A stretch of 64,000 nt of DNA from Sphaerosporella brunnea (Eukaryota > Ascomycota > Pezizomycetes > Pezizales > Pyronemataceae), in the NCBI GenBank assembly GCA_008704415.1, contig VXIS01000089.1, positions 62,001 to 126,000 of the forward strand, in the 5' to 3' direction. Below, piece by piece: positions 21,014 to 32,960 of the stretch (its first letter is position 1; each line of letters opens with the position of its first letter). Both the position numbers and the translations under genes were made by a program. The notes beneath the pieces are model-generated. The model was given only the letters and a program-made list of their open reading frames with translations. It was not told the origin of the DNA and did not search any database.

Positions 21014-23902
21014 ATGCGTCTTTTATCACGATTATGGCTGCCATGCCTGATCCTAAACGTTGTATCGGTTCTTGCAATCTTCAAAGATGATGCCTACCAC
21101 ACCGACTGGCACATCCCTCTCATCGGCCCTTCGATCGCGGCTTCGACCTTCTTCCACCGCCCGAATGCTGAGTCTAGAGCTTCCCTGATCTACACTCTTA
21201 CCACTCGCTCTATTCTTGCCGCAATCAACCCTAAAGATGGCGAGCTTGTATGGCGTCAACCGCTCGCTGAGTCAAACGGAACCGGCATTGCCTGCGGAGG
21301 TAACGGCATCATTGTGTCTGCGACCGGAAGTGCTGTTGCTAGCTTTGACGCCGCAAACGGAAGACTGTTCTGGGAAAACCAATTCTCGAGCAAGATTGTG
21401 GACTTGGGGGTCACCGCGACGAACGCGGTAGTTGTGCTCTTCGAGGATGGTGCCGTGAGGTTGCTCAAGGAACAAACAGGGGATGTTGCGTGGGAGTGGA
21501 ATTTTGTAGACAGGTGTGTCCAGCGCGCGCAACAGCACAAGATCTGCTTCTAACGTTGTTTATGTGTGCTTAGCACGGACGTTCCGATTTCACTTCATGT
21601 CGCCGAGTCTACTGTCACTGTAGCCTTATCGCACATCTCTAAGCTACACCTCACTACTCTCTCCCTTGCTACAGGCAGAGAGGTGGGATCGCCCCTGTCG
21701 GTTGCTGGACATCCTGATATTCCTTCCACGCACCGAGCTCTTCACGGAGACGATGTCCTGAGCTGGACCGAGAGATCCGGAAGTATCCTGAAATTCATGC
21801 CCTTGGCACCCACTCCCGCCCCGGCATTTGTGGATATTCCGCAGGATGTTATTGAGACTACCGTCGTAGCCCTGAAAGACCGGATCGCGGTACACTACAA
21901 GACCGGCGCCAATTCCTGGGTCGACATCTTCACCGTTGATGCCGGTACTGCGGTCAAGCACTATTCGCTCCAACCCAAGGCCGGCGCTCACAGTGCTATC
22001 TCTCTGAGCACCTCGGGAGACGTCACCTACCTGGTTTGGACCAGCACGGATGAGACTCTTCTTTATGATACCAACCGCCCGGAGATTTTGGAGACCTACC
22101 CGCACCCTCAGGGCCAGAGCGTTAATGCCACGCTTGCTATCTCAGAAGTTGTTGCTCGCCTAGATGGCTCTTGGGCCATGCGTTCGTTCGTATCTTCTTG
22201 GGCGCTCGGATTTGTCGGAGACACACACCTTATCAGGAATGGTGAGATCGCATGGACTCGCCCAGAATCCTTGTCATCGATCGTTGCTTCAACTTGGGTT
22301 GAGCTGCTTGACCCGACCACTGAAGGCATTGTTGAGGACCTCAACGTGGAAACCCACACGAGCATTGGGGCAGCGTATATCCATCGCGTTAAAAGGCATC
22401 TTAACGAGCTTGCCGAGTACGGTCCCGATTGGGTGAAGGCTCTTCCTCAAAGGATATACAACGCCTTCCTTAGCGTTGAAAACACGGAGAGTGAGCGAAC
22501 AGGGAAGTGGAAAGACTTCTTTGGCTTCAGAAAATTTGCCGTCGTTGTCACCGCGGAGGGTGGTTTGGCGGCGATTGACGTTGGCAAGAACGGAGAAGTG
22601 GTCTGGAAAGCATCTCTCGTCTCGCCTCCCGTTAAGTTCGCCGGCATCTCAGGAATCTACGAGGTCCGTAAGGGGACCGTGGCGATCGTTGCTGCCGACG
22701 GTGAATACATCGAATATGATGCATTCGAGGGCAATGAGCTGCTCCGTGCAGAGTTGGGCGCACCTGCTTTAACCAGTGCCCTGGTGGACACGCCCTCGGA
22801 GACGAAGGCTGTCGTTGTGATCCTTGACAACGGCAAGTCGGTTGTGCTCCCCCCTAGCCCCGATCTCGGGCCGGTGTACTTGTCGATTAAGGAGTCTTCT
22901 CGGCTTGTCAAAGGCCTCCGGGTCACCGGCTTATCTCATCACCCCGAAACAACCTGGACATTTGTCCCACCTGCTTCCGAAGAGATTACATCCGTTGTTT
23001 CTCGCCCTGTCCACGACCCTGTTGCATCCATTGGTAGGGTTCTTGGCGACCGTTCGGTTATATACAAGTACCTGAACCAGCACCTCCTTGTCATCACCAC
23101 CATCAATCCAACCCTTTCCACCGCATCAGTCTACATCCTTGATGCCGTTTCCGGCGCTGTGTTGCACTCTGCCACCCACTCTGGCGTCGATACCTCCCAG
23201 CCAATCCGTGTCGGCGTTTCAGAGAACTGGGTAGTCTACAGCTACTTCGGCGACGACGACGTGGTCAGCACCCCCGGAGGCGCAGCCAAGGGCTACCACC
23301 TCGTCGTCTCCGAGCTTTACGAGAGCGAGTTCGCGAACGACCGCGGCAGCCTAGGCCAAGCCGCCAACGTCTCCTCTCTCACAGGAGCCGGCAAGCCTTA
23401 CGTGCTCTCGCAAAGCTACATCTTCCCCTCCCCGATCGAAGCGTTCGCAGTGTCGTCGACTAAGCAGGGCATCACTGCACGCGAGATCCTCATTCTCCTT
23501 CCGGGCACCGCTGGAATATATACGCTTCCCAAGCGCATCATTGATCCTCGACGTCCTGTCGGCCGCGAACCGGATAATGCAGAGAAGGAGGAAGGCTTGT
23601 TCCGGTACCAGCCCGTAATCGAAATTGATCCCAGATCTATTATCACCCATGAACGTAAGGTCCTCGGACTCAAGAAGATGGAAACTACCCCTGCCGAGCT
23701 CGAGAGCACGTCAATCGTGTTTGCGTACGGCTTGGACTTGTTCGGAGCTCGGTTGGCCCCAAGCATGACGTTTGATATGCTCGGAAAGGGCTTTGGAAAG
23801 ATTCAGCTCGTCGGCACGGTTGTCGCACTGGCTATTGGTGCTGCAGTCGTGGCCCCTATGGTTAGGCGAAAACAGATCAATAGTCGATGGTCTGCTATGT
23901 AA
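21014..23902 (+). CDS. EMC1: ER membrane protein complex subunit 1
   Basis: EMC1 is the large luminal/membrane subunit of the EMC insertase, which inserts tail-anchored and some multipass proteins into the ER. Two exons, 21014-21513 and 21574-23902, give 942 aa; the junction yields FVDSTDVPISLHV. The N-terminus (MRLLSRLWLPCLILNVVSVL) is a signal peptide, followed by FKDDAYHTDWHIPLIG and a PQQ/beta-propeller-like luminal region (LIYTLTTRSILAAINPKDGE). The C-terminus carries the DUF1620 segment KKMETTPAELESTSIVFAYG and GLDLFGARLAPSMTFD, then a single transmembrane helix and a short basic tail (RRKQINSRW). Order, length and the strongly conserved C-terminal block leave little doubt. Confidence 0.96.
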
Positions 23903-26900
23903 TTTAATGTCTCCGGCAAAATTCTTTTTCCCTTTTTTTTTTGTTGATGAAATATGATACACAACCTTTCGTTTATACCTGGGCGTAGAGGCGGGGAAAT
24001 CTTTCTTTTTTTTTTGTTAGGTATGTCTTATGTCATGTATGATATGATAATCAAGGGAGGTTCTGTTGAATCTGTTCTGCTTTCACGATTGATGCAAAAT
24101 AGGGTGTTTTTGTGGTTTGTTCACTTATTTATTCGTTTATCTGCAGCCCGGAATCCCTTTGTTGGACTTCAGTCAGTGCGCTAGTATCGGCGCTGGTAAT
24201 ATGGTACACCACCAACACCTCCCGAAAGCAAAACTCCTTACAGAGTGGAACTTTGCAACAAAAGCGACCAAATGATGTCCTCCTCACTTTTTCCTTTCTG
24301 CGGTGAGCGCTAAAAAATCTCTCGCACACCAGGTTTGTTCTGGGTTTTTTTCTTAAATAGCGGCGAACGTAGGGCTCGAATGGGGCGAGGGGAACACCCT
24401 GGGCCGGGGAGGCGCGCCTGGTACTGCTTCCCTCCTTCCCCTCCTCTTCCCCTTCCTCTTTCTACAGCTTCACTTTCAAATTCTGCCTCCCCTCCCTCAC
24501 TGACCCAATTCGCCTCGGCGGTGACAGCACCTTCGGGTGAAGGAAGCAGGTGCTGGGTTTCAGCTCCATAGGATGTAGGTAGGTGCGACATAATGTTCTA
24601 CCGCACCTCTTAGTTTCAATCTCAAGAATAGAGTACGACTCAGCGGCGATACCTTCAGGTGCGTGGTGCATCGTGGTATGTAGTCGAGGTTGTGTGTACT
24701 CCAGCGGCGTTGGGAGTGTTGCCGGACGGATTACATCATACTACTGAGCCACATTCGCGTATCACCACCATGACTGAGTGGACCGGGGCGGCCCAACGAA
24801 GGGATGGCATTTTGTTTTGTTTTGTTTTATCCGTATTGTATTCGGCCGCTTGCGGCCATGACATATATAGAGAGAGGAGGCTGCGCTACACCTTAGGTCG
24901 AGGCCTACTACTGGTGCCTCCGGCCCCACTGAGGAAATGTGGCCAAAGAAATCGTACCCGGTGAGTGCTCGTGCCAAGGAAATTCGTACGTATCATGAAA
25001 CGTACGTCAGAAGAAGACAAAGGAGAAAAGAAGGGCTGGCATTGATCGAGCGAGTGATTCGTTGTGAGTTTTGGGATTCGGAACGTTGCATATGTTCCAG
25101 CAAGCGTGCTGATGAAAGTAACGTTATAACTCCCATGGCCAACTAGCGTCTGTGTGACTGTATAATACATAGCGGTGAGCCGCGCAGACTTACTTTACTT
25201 TGTGATATCTGTTGGTCTCTAACTATCCTCATCAAAAGGAAGTAAGCAGGTAGGTACTCACAAGGGTACGTATGACATGAAATGGGGTTTCCCCATAATT
25301 TTTTATTATGAAGACTGCGATGGAGTGCTACCGTCAAGATACACTCGGGTTCTGTGGTATAGTAGGCCTTAATCTCGAGCTCAATCTGTCGACTTCCGAA
25401 TACCCCTCCTACCTACTAAATATGTAAGGGCGCGTTTGGTTACCACTGGGGGCTCTATAGCGGCCAAATAGATCGATGTTCTGTAGCAAAGAGCAGCCAC
25501 CTATAGACCCAATTGAGAGAACAGGTCGAAGCTTTTGAGGTAATTGTTGATAGGTAATTGTTCTATTCGGCCCCTACAGAGCAACAGGAAGGCTTCCACT
25601 ATTATTGGGGGGTCAGACTAAGATTTGTAGCTTCCAGGACCCTGAGGATGGCTTTGACGCAATCTTGTTGGTTGGTGATCCAGCAGCCCAGAAAACCGCG
25701 CCGTGAGGCTGGGCCTCTAACCATGCTCTCCGTTCTTGATGAACGACAGGTATCGTCTGGAAGGCCACATGGACGGCGGTTTGGAGGGCCAGGAAGGCAT
25801 AGAGTACAGCGAACGCCAGGTCCCCGGCCTCACATCATCAAACTCTTCGTCGTTCCTTGAGTAGCTATAGTTCTGTTTGGGGTTGATATCACCGGCCAGA
25901 TTATACTTTGTGGTACATAGAAATGGTGTTCGAGCCGCTTGAGCTTGCAACCCTTACTCAACTCGGTGGCTTCAGCGATTGCCAGTGGGTAACTTCTTGG
26001 GTATTATGTACCCATTGACCGTTGGGAGGTTCCCGTCATTGCGTGAATTCACTTTGGTAGCTTTTCCATTTTTCAGGAGATCGACATCTAAAGAGAGTCG
26101 ACTTAACCTGTGTAGCAGTTAAACGGTTAGCAGCTAGGTCTAGAAGGTAGTTGGAACTATTAACACTCACTTCAACAATCGCTGTCCCCCTCCTCCTCCT
26201 TATTCTTTTCGCCCTCCTCCAGAGGGTTGTCCGGAGCAGGCTCCATCCCGCTGTGGCGGCGAAGGACTCAAACATCGCTACAGTCACTCAAACCTCACAC
26301 TAGCCATTGCTCGCCATAAGCCCTATCTGGTCGGCTTTGTCCCGATTAATAATTTAATATTGTTGGATATCTCCCCTTCTTAGTCCACAAACAGTAAATA
26401 ATCGACATTTTTCTGGCTGGAGGGCCAAAATCCACAACAACAAGATTCACAACAACAGTCATAGCATTGTGCTTGGGATTCAGCCGCTGTCGACAACTTC
26501 GGAGCAGAGTGACAAATCTGTCCCCAAGACTGGACAAGTCGCTTGTACATAGTCATCACTGAGGTAATGACACAAACACAGACTGTCTTTGCGACCTCGG
26601 CGGTGGTTGTTGAGGCTACCAGCACGTTTAGCCAGCAAGTGCATCAGCATTACCACCAATGCCTTCAACCGACCGACATCAGCCCAGCAACGTCCGCAGC
26701 TTCCCCAACCACCACCACCACGCTGCCTACAGCCACAAAACGCTTTCATCAGACCTACTCTCCCCTAGCGGGCGTTTTATTGGTTCTCGATTCCTGCTCT
26801 GGCCATTACGCTGTTTTTATGCGAGCTGTATCTCGTTTCGGCTGCAGGCACGAGCCAGACGAACATGCTACTGAAGACACCCGTTCACCGAAGTCGAACC

Positions 26901-27500
26901 CACTTCAAGCCCGGCAAAAAAGCCTAAAGGAAAATACCAAGCACTACACGCTTCCACCGTATCCCATCTACGCCACCTCCAGAGAATAGACAGGGACACG
27001 TGGTTGAATGGAGTGATATATTGTGATTATAATGCGTACAACTTGAAGTTAATGTCCTCGACACCCTTTGAGTCCGCCTCCTAATCCTTCCAACAAAACC
27101 ACTCATTGCTATTCAAACACTGAATAGCGGGCACTAAAACAGCCACCAATTTAAACAGTTCCGTGAAGCACATGCTCCGTCAACCAGTAGCAGACACTTA
27201 CCAACACTCCAGTACCCACAATGACAGAATTTGTCGTACAAGATTTACGACAAACACCAGCTCTGTTACTTGGACACGATTTCTTGAATATTTGCAAGCG
27301 CAAATTGAAAACCAACTGCGGATTTACACATTCCCAGTATCATATCAGACCAATAGCGTCAAGGAGAGTTATCTCAAGAGTTTGACGAAGGGAACCGAGG
27401 AGTACAATGATTATAACAATTGCAAGGCGGTCAGTCATCAGTGCAATCAAAAACTACAGATCCAGAGCAGGAACCTTGTTCACTGTAATATGGACCCCGT
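23903..27500. other. 3.6-kb gene-poor region upstream of the lectin pseudogene
   Basis: No gene is supported. The short frames here have no recognisable domain; a Thr/Ser-rich frame at 26543-26989 could be a stalk-like remnant belonging to the decayed lectin downstream, but no splice model connects them. The region contains one copy of a GGGCGCGTTTGGTT-type inverted-repeat element (25429-25582). Confidence 0.5.
25429..25582. mobile_element. Inverted-repeat element, copy A of a dispersed family
   Basis: The left end begins GGGCGCGTTTGGTTACC. Inside it, GCTCTATAGCGGCCAAATAG (25452 onward) is matched in inverted orientation near 25555-25582 (CTATTCGGCCCCTACAGAGC), forming an imperfect fold-back. 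A closely similar arm occurs at 46098-46130 with the same GATGTTCT continuation, so this is a repeat family. The outer right boundary and target duplication could not be fixed. Confidence 0.55.
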
Positions 27501-27512
27501 GGCCGACAACAA

Positions 27513-28146
27513 GACTCAACAACCTCCAGGGGATATTCCAAGCACTGCCACTCTGCGACTGACCTCTCGCAGTCGCAGATGTGCAACTGTGATGTCGTGG
27601 ACAAGATCTCGTATCGCAACACCGGCTCTGCTCTGGGCTCGCTCCAGGCGCTGGATTTTACGAACGAGGGCTATGTGTTTTTGCACCCGACCACCGGAGT
27701 CCCGTTGAGTGAACACTACCCGATGGCACCTCCTGATCGTGGAACGAGAGTGGAGACACTTTGAGGCTTTCGGATGTGGGTTGGTGGGCCGCACAGTGAT
27801 TATTACAACGACGTGCCCGCGCTCCTTGCGGCAGGTAAGACCACGCCCACGATCACGACACTTACCCTGGCGTGCGGTAATAGGCTGGATCGAATTACTG
27901 CCGCTTATGATAGCATCTCGACCATCACGCATGGTGGCACGGGTGGTACCGCTGTCAGTCTCACTCTCGCAAGTGGGGAGACGATCACTACGGTTCTGGC
28001 ACGCTCGGGACAGAAGGATGGGCAAACCAGAGTGTTATGTGAAGATCACTACTAGCGGACGGATCCTGGCAGCGGGAACTACCACTAGCGATTGCACCAC
28101 TCTGACAGCACCTGCAGCTGGTACGCGTGTGGTTGGGATCTGGTGA
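27513..28146 (+). pseudogene. Decayed jacalin-like lectin domain gene
   Basis: One frame reads CNCDVVDKISYRNTGSALGS and on to DRGTRVETL, then meets TGA at about 27762. After the stop the same frame resumes with WVGGPHSDYYNDVPALLAAG, LACGNRLDRITAAYDSISTI, HGGTGGTAVSLTLASGETIT and a short remainder. The order GGP, then I-D-x-I-x-x-x-Y, then HGG-x-GG and an E-T-I-x-x-V segment is typical of jacalin-related beta-prism lectins. Near 28030 the homology moves to another frame (YVKITTSGRILAAGTTTSDC), which ends at 28146. One stop and one frameshift within about 270 bp argue for a pseudogene; an unrecognised intron at the TGA is the main alternative for the first lesion. Confidence 0.55.
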
Positions 28147-28633
28147 CGAGGTTGATCGGATGGGTGTTGTTTGGGGGTAGACAAGGCGTCGAATAGAGCT
28201 AGGGTATGTGGAATGCTCTCTTGAATGCTATCTTGAATGGATAAGACCATTGATACTGAGAAAGCACGAGCTTCTGTGTGATATTTTACTTGGCTCGCTG
28301 GGTATCGATGGCGTCTGTGTTCTCTGCGCATGCGCATGCTGGTGGCAGATCGGCTGTTGCAGGCTTCACAGACCGATATTGGGTTCGGCCAACCCGGTCC
28401 AGTCAAAAGATGCTCAACGCGTGTGCTACGGGATTGTCTTGATTGGACTCCTCGTATTCGACGTCCAATCCCTGTTCGCCCAAGGCTGACCGTGGACTCC
28501 GCCTCAACGATCGTCCTTGGGATCTCCCGTTGAAAAACACATGCAATGGAAGGCAGGGCTATAAAACTCCCACAGCCTCGCCGCCACCGCAATTGCGATC
28601 TCAGCAATGAGCGCAACCGCAAGCTGAGCAAAA

Positions 28634-29959
28634 ATGTTGTCGTCGTCGTCGTCGTCGTCGCTGCAGCCTAACGCCTCTCCTATCCCCAGAATCACCGTGC
28701 AGCCGCCGACGCCCAGTCCGGATGTTGCCCTGCGCCCGAACTCAGCAGAAGCATCACCGTCAACTGTCTACCACATCTACACGACCGGGGCGGCGCAGCA
28801 AAACTGGGTTCTGCATACCACTCCGGACCGCGAATTACGCACGCTGCGCCCCGGGGCCAAAATCGTTGACCCGAGCACAAGATGCTGCTGCTCGAAGAAG
28901 AAGAAAAAACAGCTTACGCAGCAACCTAAGCGGGACGAAATTGTGTTGGACGACCCGGACTCGGATCCCCGCCAGCCGAGCTACTATATGCACACGCCGA
29001 GGATCTGCGGGAAGTCCCCGCCGCAAACGATAAGGTTGGGCGGCAAGGGAGATGGCGTCGTGTGCCTCTTCAAAAGCACCTTCTTCTGGCGGCGGTGGAA
29101 GATCGATTTTGTGGTGCCCGAGAAGAAGGAGCGATGGTGGCGGCGGAATAGGAAACCCGCAAAGGAGAAGGAGTGTGCACTGGAAGAGAAGTCGGTAAGA
29201 ATCGACAGTGGCTTTGCCGAAGCGGATCAGGAGCCATCCACAACAACAGCAACAACAACAACAGCGCCACAGACGGAGGTAGGGAATTACACCTCCCTCA
29301 ATGCGCCAGGCGTAGTCGATGGCCGCGGCGTTGTGGCCGCACACTATCCCCTCCGCTCCTTTGGCCTACTGGGTGAAACGGGCCGCAACTATGTCCGACA
29401 GCAATCACGGAACAAGAAGGAAAAAGAACCGATTCCCTCCTCCTCATCCTCCCCCAGCAAGCCCATCTACCCGGCACACCTCACCCCGTCGCAGTCCCAG
29501 CTGGTAATGCACTGGAACGGCTGGTGGACGCGCGAATACTGCTTCCGATACGGTGACATCGAGTTCCGTTGGCGCGGCACCTCCACGGTTTCCGACGAGC
29601 GGAAATTCTGGGGTCGTTGGAGCCGCTTCAACCACTTGAAGCTCATCGCATGCCTCCCAATAGACGACGCCTCAAGCGCGGTTTCGTCCGCGCACCTTGC
29701 GAAGGGGAAGCGAGAGGTCGAGGTTGTTAAATACACTAGCATCTGGGCCAAGCGGAAGGTGGGGAGGTTGGAGTTAATGGAGGCTGCCCTGGAGGAATGC
29801 TGTCCGAATGATGCGATCGAAAGGGAGAGGTTGAGGCATGTGGTCGTTTCTACAGCGCTGTGCATGATCTCGGGCGAGAAGCAGAAGAGGCAGACTATTA
29901 GGGAGATTATCTTGACGTTGATTAGCGCGGGACAGGATGGGGCTACGTCTGGGGGATAG
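28634..29959 (+). CDS. Conserved hypothetical protein, possible tubby/LURP-like fold
   Basis: A single open frame of 441 aa. A Ser run encoded by a GTC/GTCGTC repeat is followed by two blocks that look like halves of one beta-rich domain: VYHIYTTGAAQQNWVLHT, YYMHTPRICGKSPPQTIRLG and VVCLFKSTFFWRRWKIDF, then after a low-complexity Thr/Lys insert YCFRYGDIEFRWRGTSTVSD and FWGRWSRFNHLKLIACLPI. The Trp-rich strands and the FRWRGT...FNHLKL block resemble an uncharacterised fungal family I have seen only as hypothetical; a tubby-like or LURP barrel is an inference from the strand pattern. The C-terminus is helical (LRHVVVSTALCMISGEKQKR). No introns are needed. The expression context is unknown. Confidence 0.7.
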   Translation: MLSSSSSSSLQPNASPIPRITVQPPTPSPDVALRPNSAEASPSTVYHIYTTGAAQQNWVLHTTPDRELRTLRPGAKIVDPSTRCCCSKKKKKQLTQQPKRDEIVLDDPDSDPRQPSYYMHTPRICGKSPPQTIRLGGKGDGVVCLFKSTFFWRRWKIDFVVPEKKERWWRRNRKPAKEKECALEEKSVRIDSGFAEADQEPSTTTATTTTAPQTEVGNYTSLNAPGVVDGRGVVAAHYPLRSFGLLGETGRNYVRQQSRNKKEKEPIPSSSSSPSKPIYPAHLTPSQSQLVMHWNGWWTREYCFRYGDIEFRWRGTSTVSDERKFWGRWSRFNHLKLIACLPIDDASSAVSSAHLAKGKREVEVVKYTSIWAKRKVGRLELMEAALEECCPNDAIERERLRHVVVSTALCMISGEKQKRQTIREIILTLISAGQDGATSGG

Positions 29960-31187
29960 TTAAATGTGGCGTAATATCGATGTAGAGAGTTTCAACGGCT
30001 GTAGTCTTTCCAGTTGACCATGATCAAGTCTGAGGGCATCGAGAACCACTGGTGGAGTGATACAAACTACAAGCGCTCGGGGTGCGGCCAACCACGAGTC
30101 CCCCAATCTTATTTTCACTCGCTCTTCCCCTTACTCTTCCACTTCCTCCTCTGTTGCACTTACTCTTCGACTTCCTCTTGCACTTCCTTACGGAGCGAAC
30201 CAATAGTTTAGAGCGTCCCTTTCACGGGGAGAAAAAACAAATACTTAGAGGTACTGTAGCGAGCAGTGAGGCTCGAACGTCAGCAGTCAGCACGGGAGTC
30301 CGTTCGTTATCTGTTGTGGTCAGGGAGAAGGTGCGTTCGTTAGCAAACGGGTGTCAGTACCTAAGTCTGGGCGCGAGTGCTGTGGAGTGACGCAAAGAAA
30401 CGCTCAATCAGCGAGCTTTTGGTCACGACCAAGGTCCGACGGCCACCAATCGCACCGTAAATCCCCTCCAAATTAGCAGAATCTAGAGAGTTGCTAACAT
30501 ACAGTGTGTTTGAAGAAGAAAAAAGAACATCTACAGAAGATAGATACCACCTCAGCCCGTTCGTTACTTGGGAACTGTCAGTTTCGCCCGTTCGTTAATA
30601 AAAAACGTGTCTCGGCGGTCAGCAACGGAATCTCGTTCGAACCTCACTGCTCGCTACAGTACTCGAGTAGGTACTTGCATGGCTTTAGATTCTAAGGGAC
30701 CACTTAGTAGGTACTTACTCGCATAGCTGACTCAGCGAGGTGCACTATGTTTGCTGCCAGGGTCATCATCGGATCATCTCGACTTATCTTTCAGATCATC
30801 CAGGATATCGGGCCGATCATCATGGATAAGTGCACGTTTTCGCGATTATGTTCAATCTGGTGGTATTTCAGTTTATCTCGCCATGATCCACTGTGATCCT
30901 TCAGCGATAGGAGGTTACCCGCTGAGCTCAGTTCCTCTCAATCCACCTCATTCAAGATCTTCATCTTTCGCCAGGCCTGAAAAACGGCTGTTCTGCTCAT
31001 ACCTATCGAGAGTCCAAACCGCTGTTCCCTTGGTGATGACTAATAGCTGACATCTTACAATCGGTATGTGATGGCACCGACAAGGATCCTCATCGCCTCG
31101 ACAGTTTCCCCCTTTCTCCGCTTTACGATTTCACAGAATCAGTTCAACGCAAGCACCCATTGACGCTATATTGGACAAAATAAAACC
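29960..31187. other. Gene-free region holding a 406-bp inverted-repeat element
   Basis: About 1.2 kb without a gene, between the conserved hypothetical and the AT-hook gene. Its main content is the inverted-repeat element at 30252-30661, listed separately. The rest shows no supported frame. Confidence 0.5.
30252..30661. mobile_element. Inverted-repeat element of about 406 bp, TA-flanked
   Basis: CTGTAGCGAGCAGTGAGG followed by YTCGAACG begins at 30254 and its reverse complement ends at 30659 (CCTCACTGCTCGCTACAG), with TA on both outer sides. Between the arms are further CGTTCGTTA motifs in inverted orientation. There is no coding capacity. The TA flanks suggest a Tc1/mariner-type non-autonomous element, but because TA is its own reverse complement the duplication cannot be proven from one copy. 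Confidence 0.6.
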
Positions 31188-32267
31188 ATGAGTTCAAGCT
31201 CTCAAGTTTCGCCAGCTGCTCCAAAGCGCGGCCGGCCAAAGAAGAACGAGACGGAGGAGGAACGGCGCACTCGCGAGTACCTGTCGCGGCAGAAAAGGCT
31301 TGCATACATGGCAACGTTCAATGCTCGGATCAGGGAAAGAGCGGCTGGGAGGAGAAGTGCAGCAAGCACGATGGCAGTCGCCTGCGGCAGCGAACATGCG
31401 ACTTCCCTGGCAGGCGATGAGCAGTCGGACTTGGCCGGCATTGCCACTGCGAGCGATTCGGCGCCGCCAGTCGAGTCGGATGAAGCGTCGGCGGCACAAT
31501 CGCAACAACTGGCAATGGACAAGTGGATTGTCTTGACAGAGGCCGCTGAGGAGACACAGGAAGCGAAGCGCCAGGCAAATAAAGATGAGGTGAGAACCCC
31601 CAACACTCGCGAGTGGTTAATAGCAGCTGGAGGGACCCCTGACCCTCGCGACATGGAGTAGCTAACAGCTAGATGATGCTAATTGAGAGATCGACGACAG
31701 GACAAGCACAAGGCTTCTGAGGCTTTCAAAGTGCGCGAGCTGACGAAGGGAATGTTGATGAGAAACCAGTTGTTGAGACAAGCCCAAATCACCGGAGAGG
31801 AAGAGGAATATAATAACGAAGAGGAGGACTTCGAGGATGATGACACTGTGACTCAGGCCTCCGATGGCGAAGAGAAGGGCGGAGATGAGGTGCTGTCCAC
31901 TGCATCTAGGAAAAGAAAGGACCTCAGCACGGCTCCGGGCCCTCAGGCTGCTAGCCAGTCAGCAGTTGGAAATCTCTGTCCTGCCGAGCCAAAGAAGAGG
32001 ATCACAGACCGCATCCTCACAAGTATGAAGGCGAGTGATAGAGAATTCATTGCCGCATTGCAAGCTATCGAAGATCGCAAGATGGACCGGCTTGAGAGAA
32101 TTTTCACTGCCAATGCCCGTGCTACTGCTACTGCTCAAGCTCTGGCTTCTCCTAGTGCTAGCCAGCAGTCACCGGTGGATGTAAGTAATGCTCAGTTGGA
32201 GCAAAGAATGGCATCTATTGAGGATAAATTGGACCTTCTGATAGATCTGTTGAAGAATGGCTCGTAA
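31188..32267 (+). CDS. AT-hook/coiled-coil protein, probably transposon-associated
   Basis: Two exons, 31188-31589 and 31701-32267, joined in phase 0 (..KDE/DKHKASEAFK), give 322 aa. The intron has a GTGAGA donor and a GATGCTAATTG branch region before the acceptor. Near the N-terminus PKRGRPKKNETEEERRTREY contains an AT-hook-like GRPKK core and a basic helix. The centre is acidic (EEEEYNNEEEDFEDDD). The C-terminus AQLEQRMASIEDKLDLLIDL is a predicted coiled coil. I do not recognise a named family. Its neighbour on the opposite strand is a PIF/Harbinger-type transposase relic, and such elements characteristically carry a second gene for a DNA-binding (Myb/SANT-like) protein, so I infer this is that partner. 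A host gene next to a relic is the alternative. Confidence 0.55.
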
Positions 32268-32449
32268 AAGTTTGTATTTTAGCTGCTCTTAAACTCAGAT
32301 CTATCTAGGTGGAGAACATTCAAAGTAGCTGCTCGTCTCTGACCCATAATGGCAAGTGTGTATGTTTGCCAGCATCACCGATACATGATAGTATTCTCCA
32401 ACAGGAGACAGGTAGTCTGTCAGTCAGCTACCAAGGAGCCACAAGTGCT

Positions 32450-32960
32450 ACGCCAACCCTGGTTGGCAAAAAAGTGGCCGCCTACAGACTAGGAAACAGG
32501 CCCATTTTTTTCTTGTAATCGATAAAGGCAACAAATTCACCACCTCGTCAAACCCTCATTCAACGGCAATACGACATGTTTGCGTTGAATATTTCTTCCT
32601 CCACTGAGAGGGGGTTTCCACCTGCTGCTTTGTAGGAGGAAAGCAATCCTTCCTCTAGCGAATATCCGGCATCCGCATAAAGATACAGATGCCTGCCTTC
32701 TGGATCTCGTGAATACTCCTTCAGTATCTCTTGCAAGCCAGACGCCTTACACCGAACCATCCGGCGCCACCACGCTTGCAACCGGACCAGAGCAGCTGTT
32801 GGTGTCCTGTTTCTGGCTGTGGCCAACATAAAGGGCTTATGCGTCCCATCCAAAAACCCCCAAATCAGGCCAGATGGTTCTCCGTTTGCTTGAATAGCTT
32901 TGCTGTACTGCAATAGCCGCTCTGTGAATGCCATTCGTGAAGCACCGTGTACGCTATTTG
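32450..32960 (-). pseudogene. PIF/Harbinger-like DDE transposase remnant
   Basis: The frame 32560-32934 reads MAFTERLLQYSKAIQANGEP, then GLIWGFLDGTHKPF, which is the first catalytic Asp motif (GF-x-DGT) of PIF/Harbinger DDE_4 transposases. YLYADAGYSLEEGLLSSYKA gives the second Asp, and EEEIFNANMSYCR the following FN-x-x-x-S-x-x-R motif. The frame then stops exactly where the third catalytic acidic residue is expected. Downstream, past two stops, a C-terminal-like FIDYKKKMGLF segment is still recognisable to about 32450. The N-terminal helix-turn-helix half is missing or scrambled upstream of 32940. It is therefore broken and would be inactive. Confidence 0.75.

Noticed and set aside
26880..26960. 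Minus-strand GGGTTCGAC resembling a tRNA B box
   Set aside because: No A box at the proper distance and no folding.
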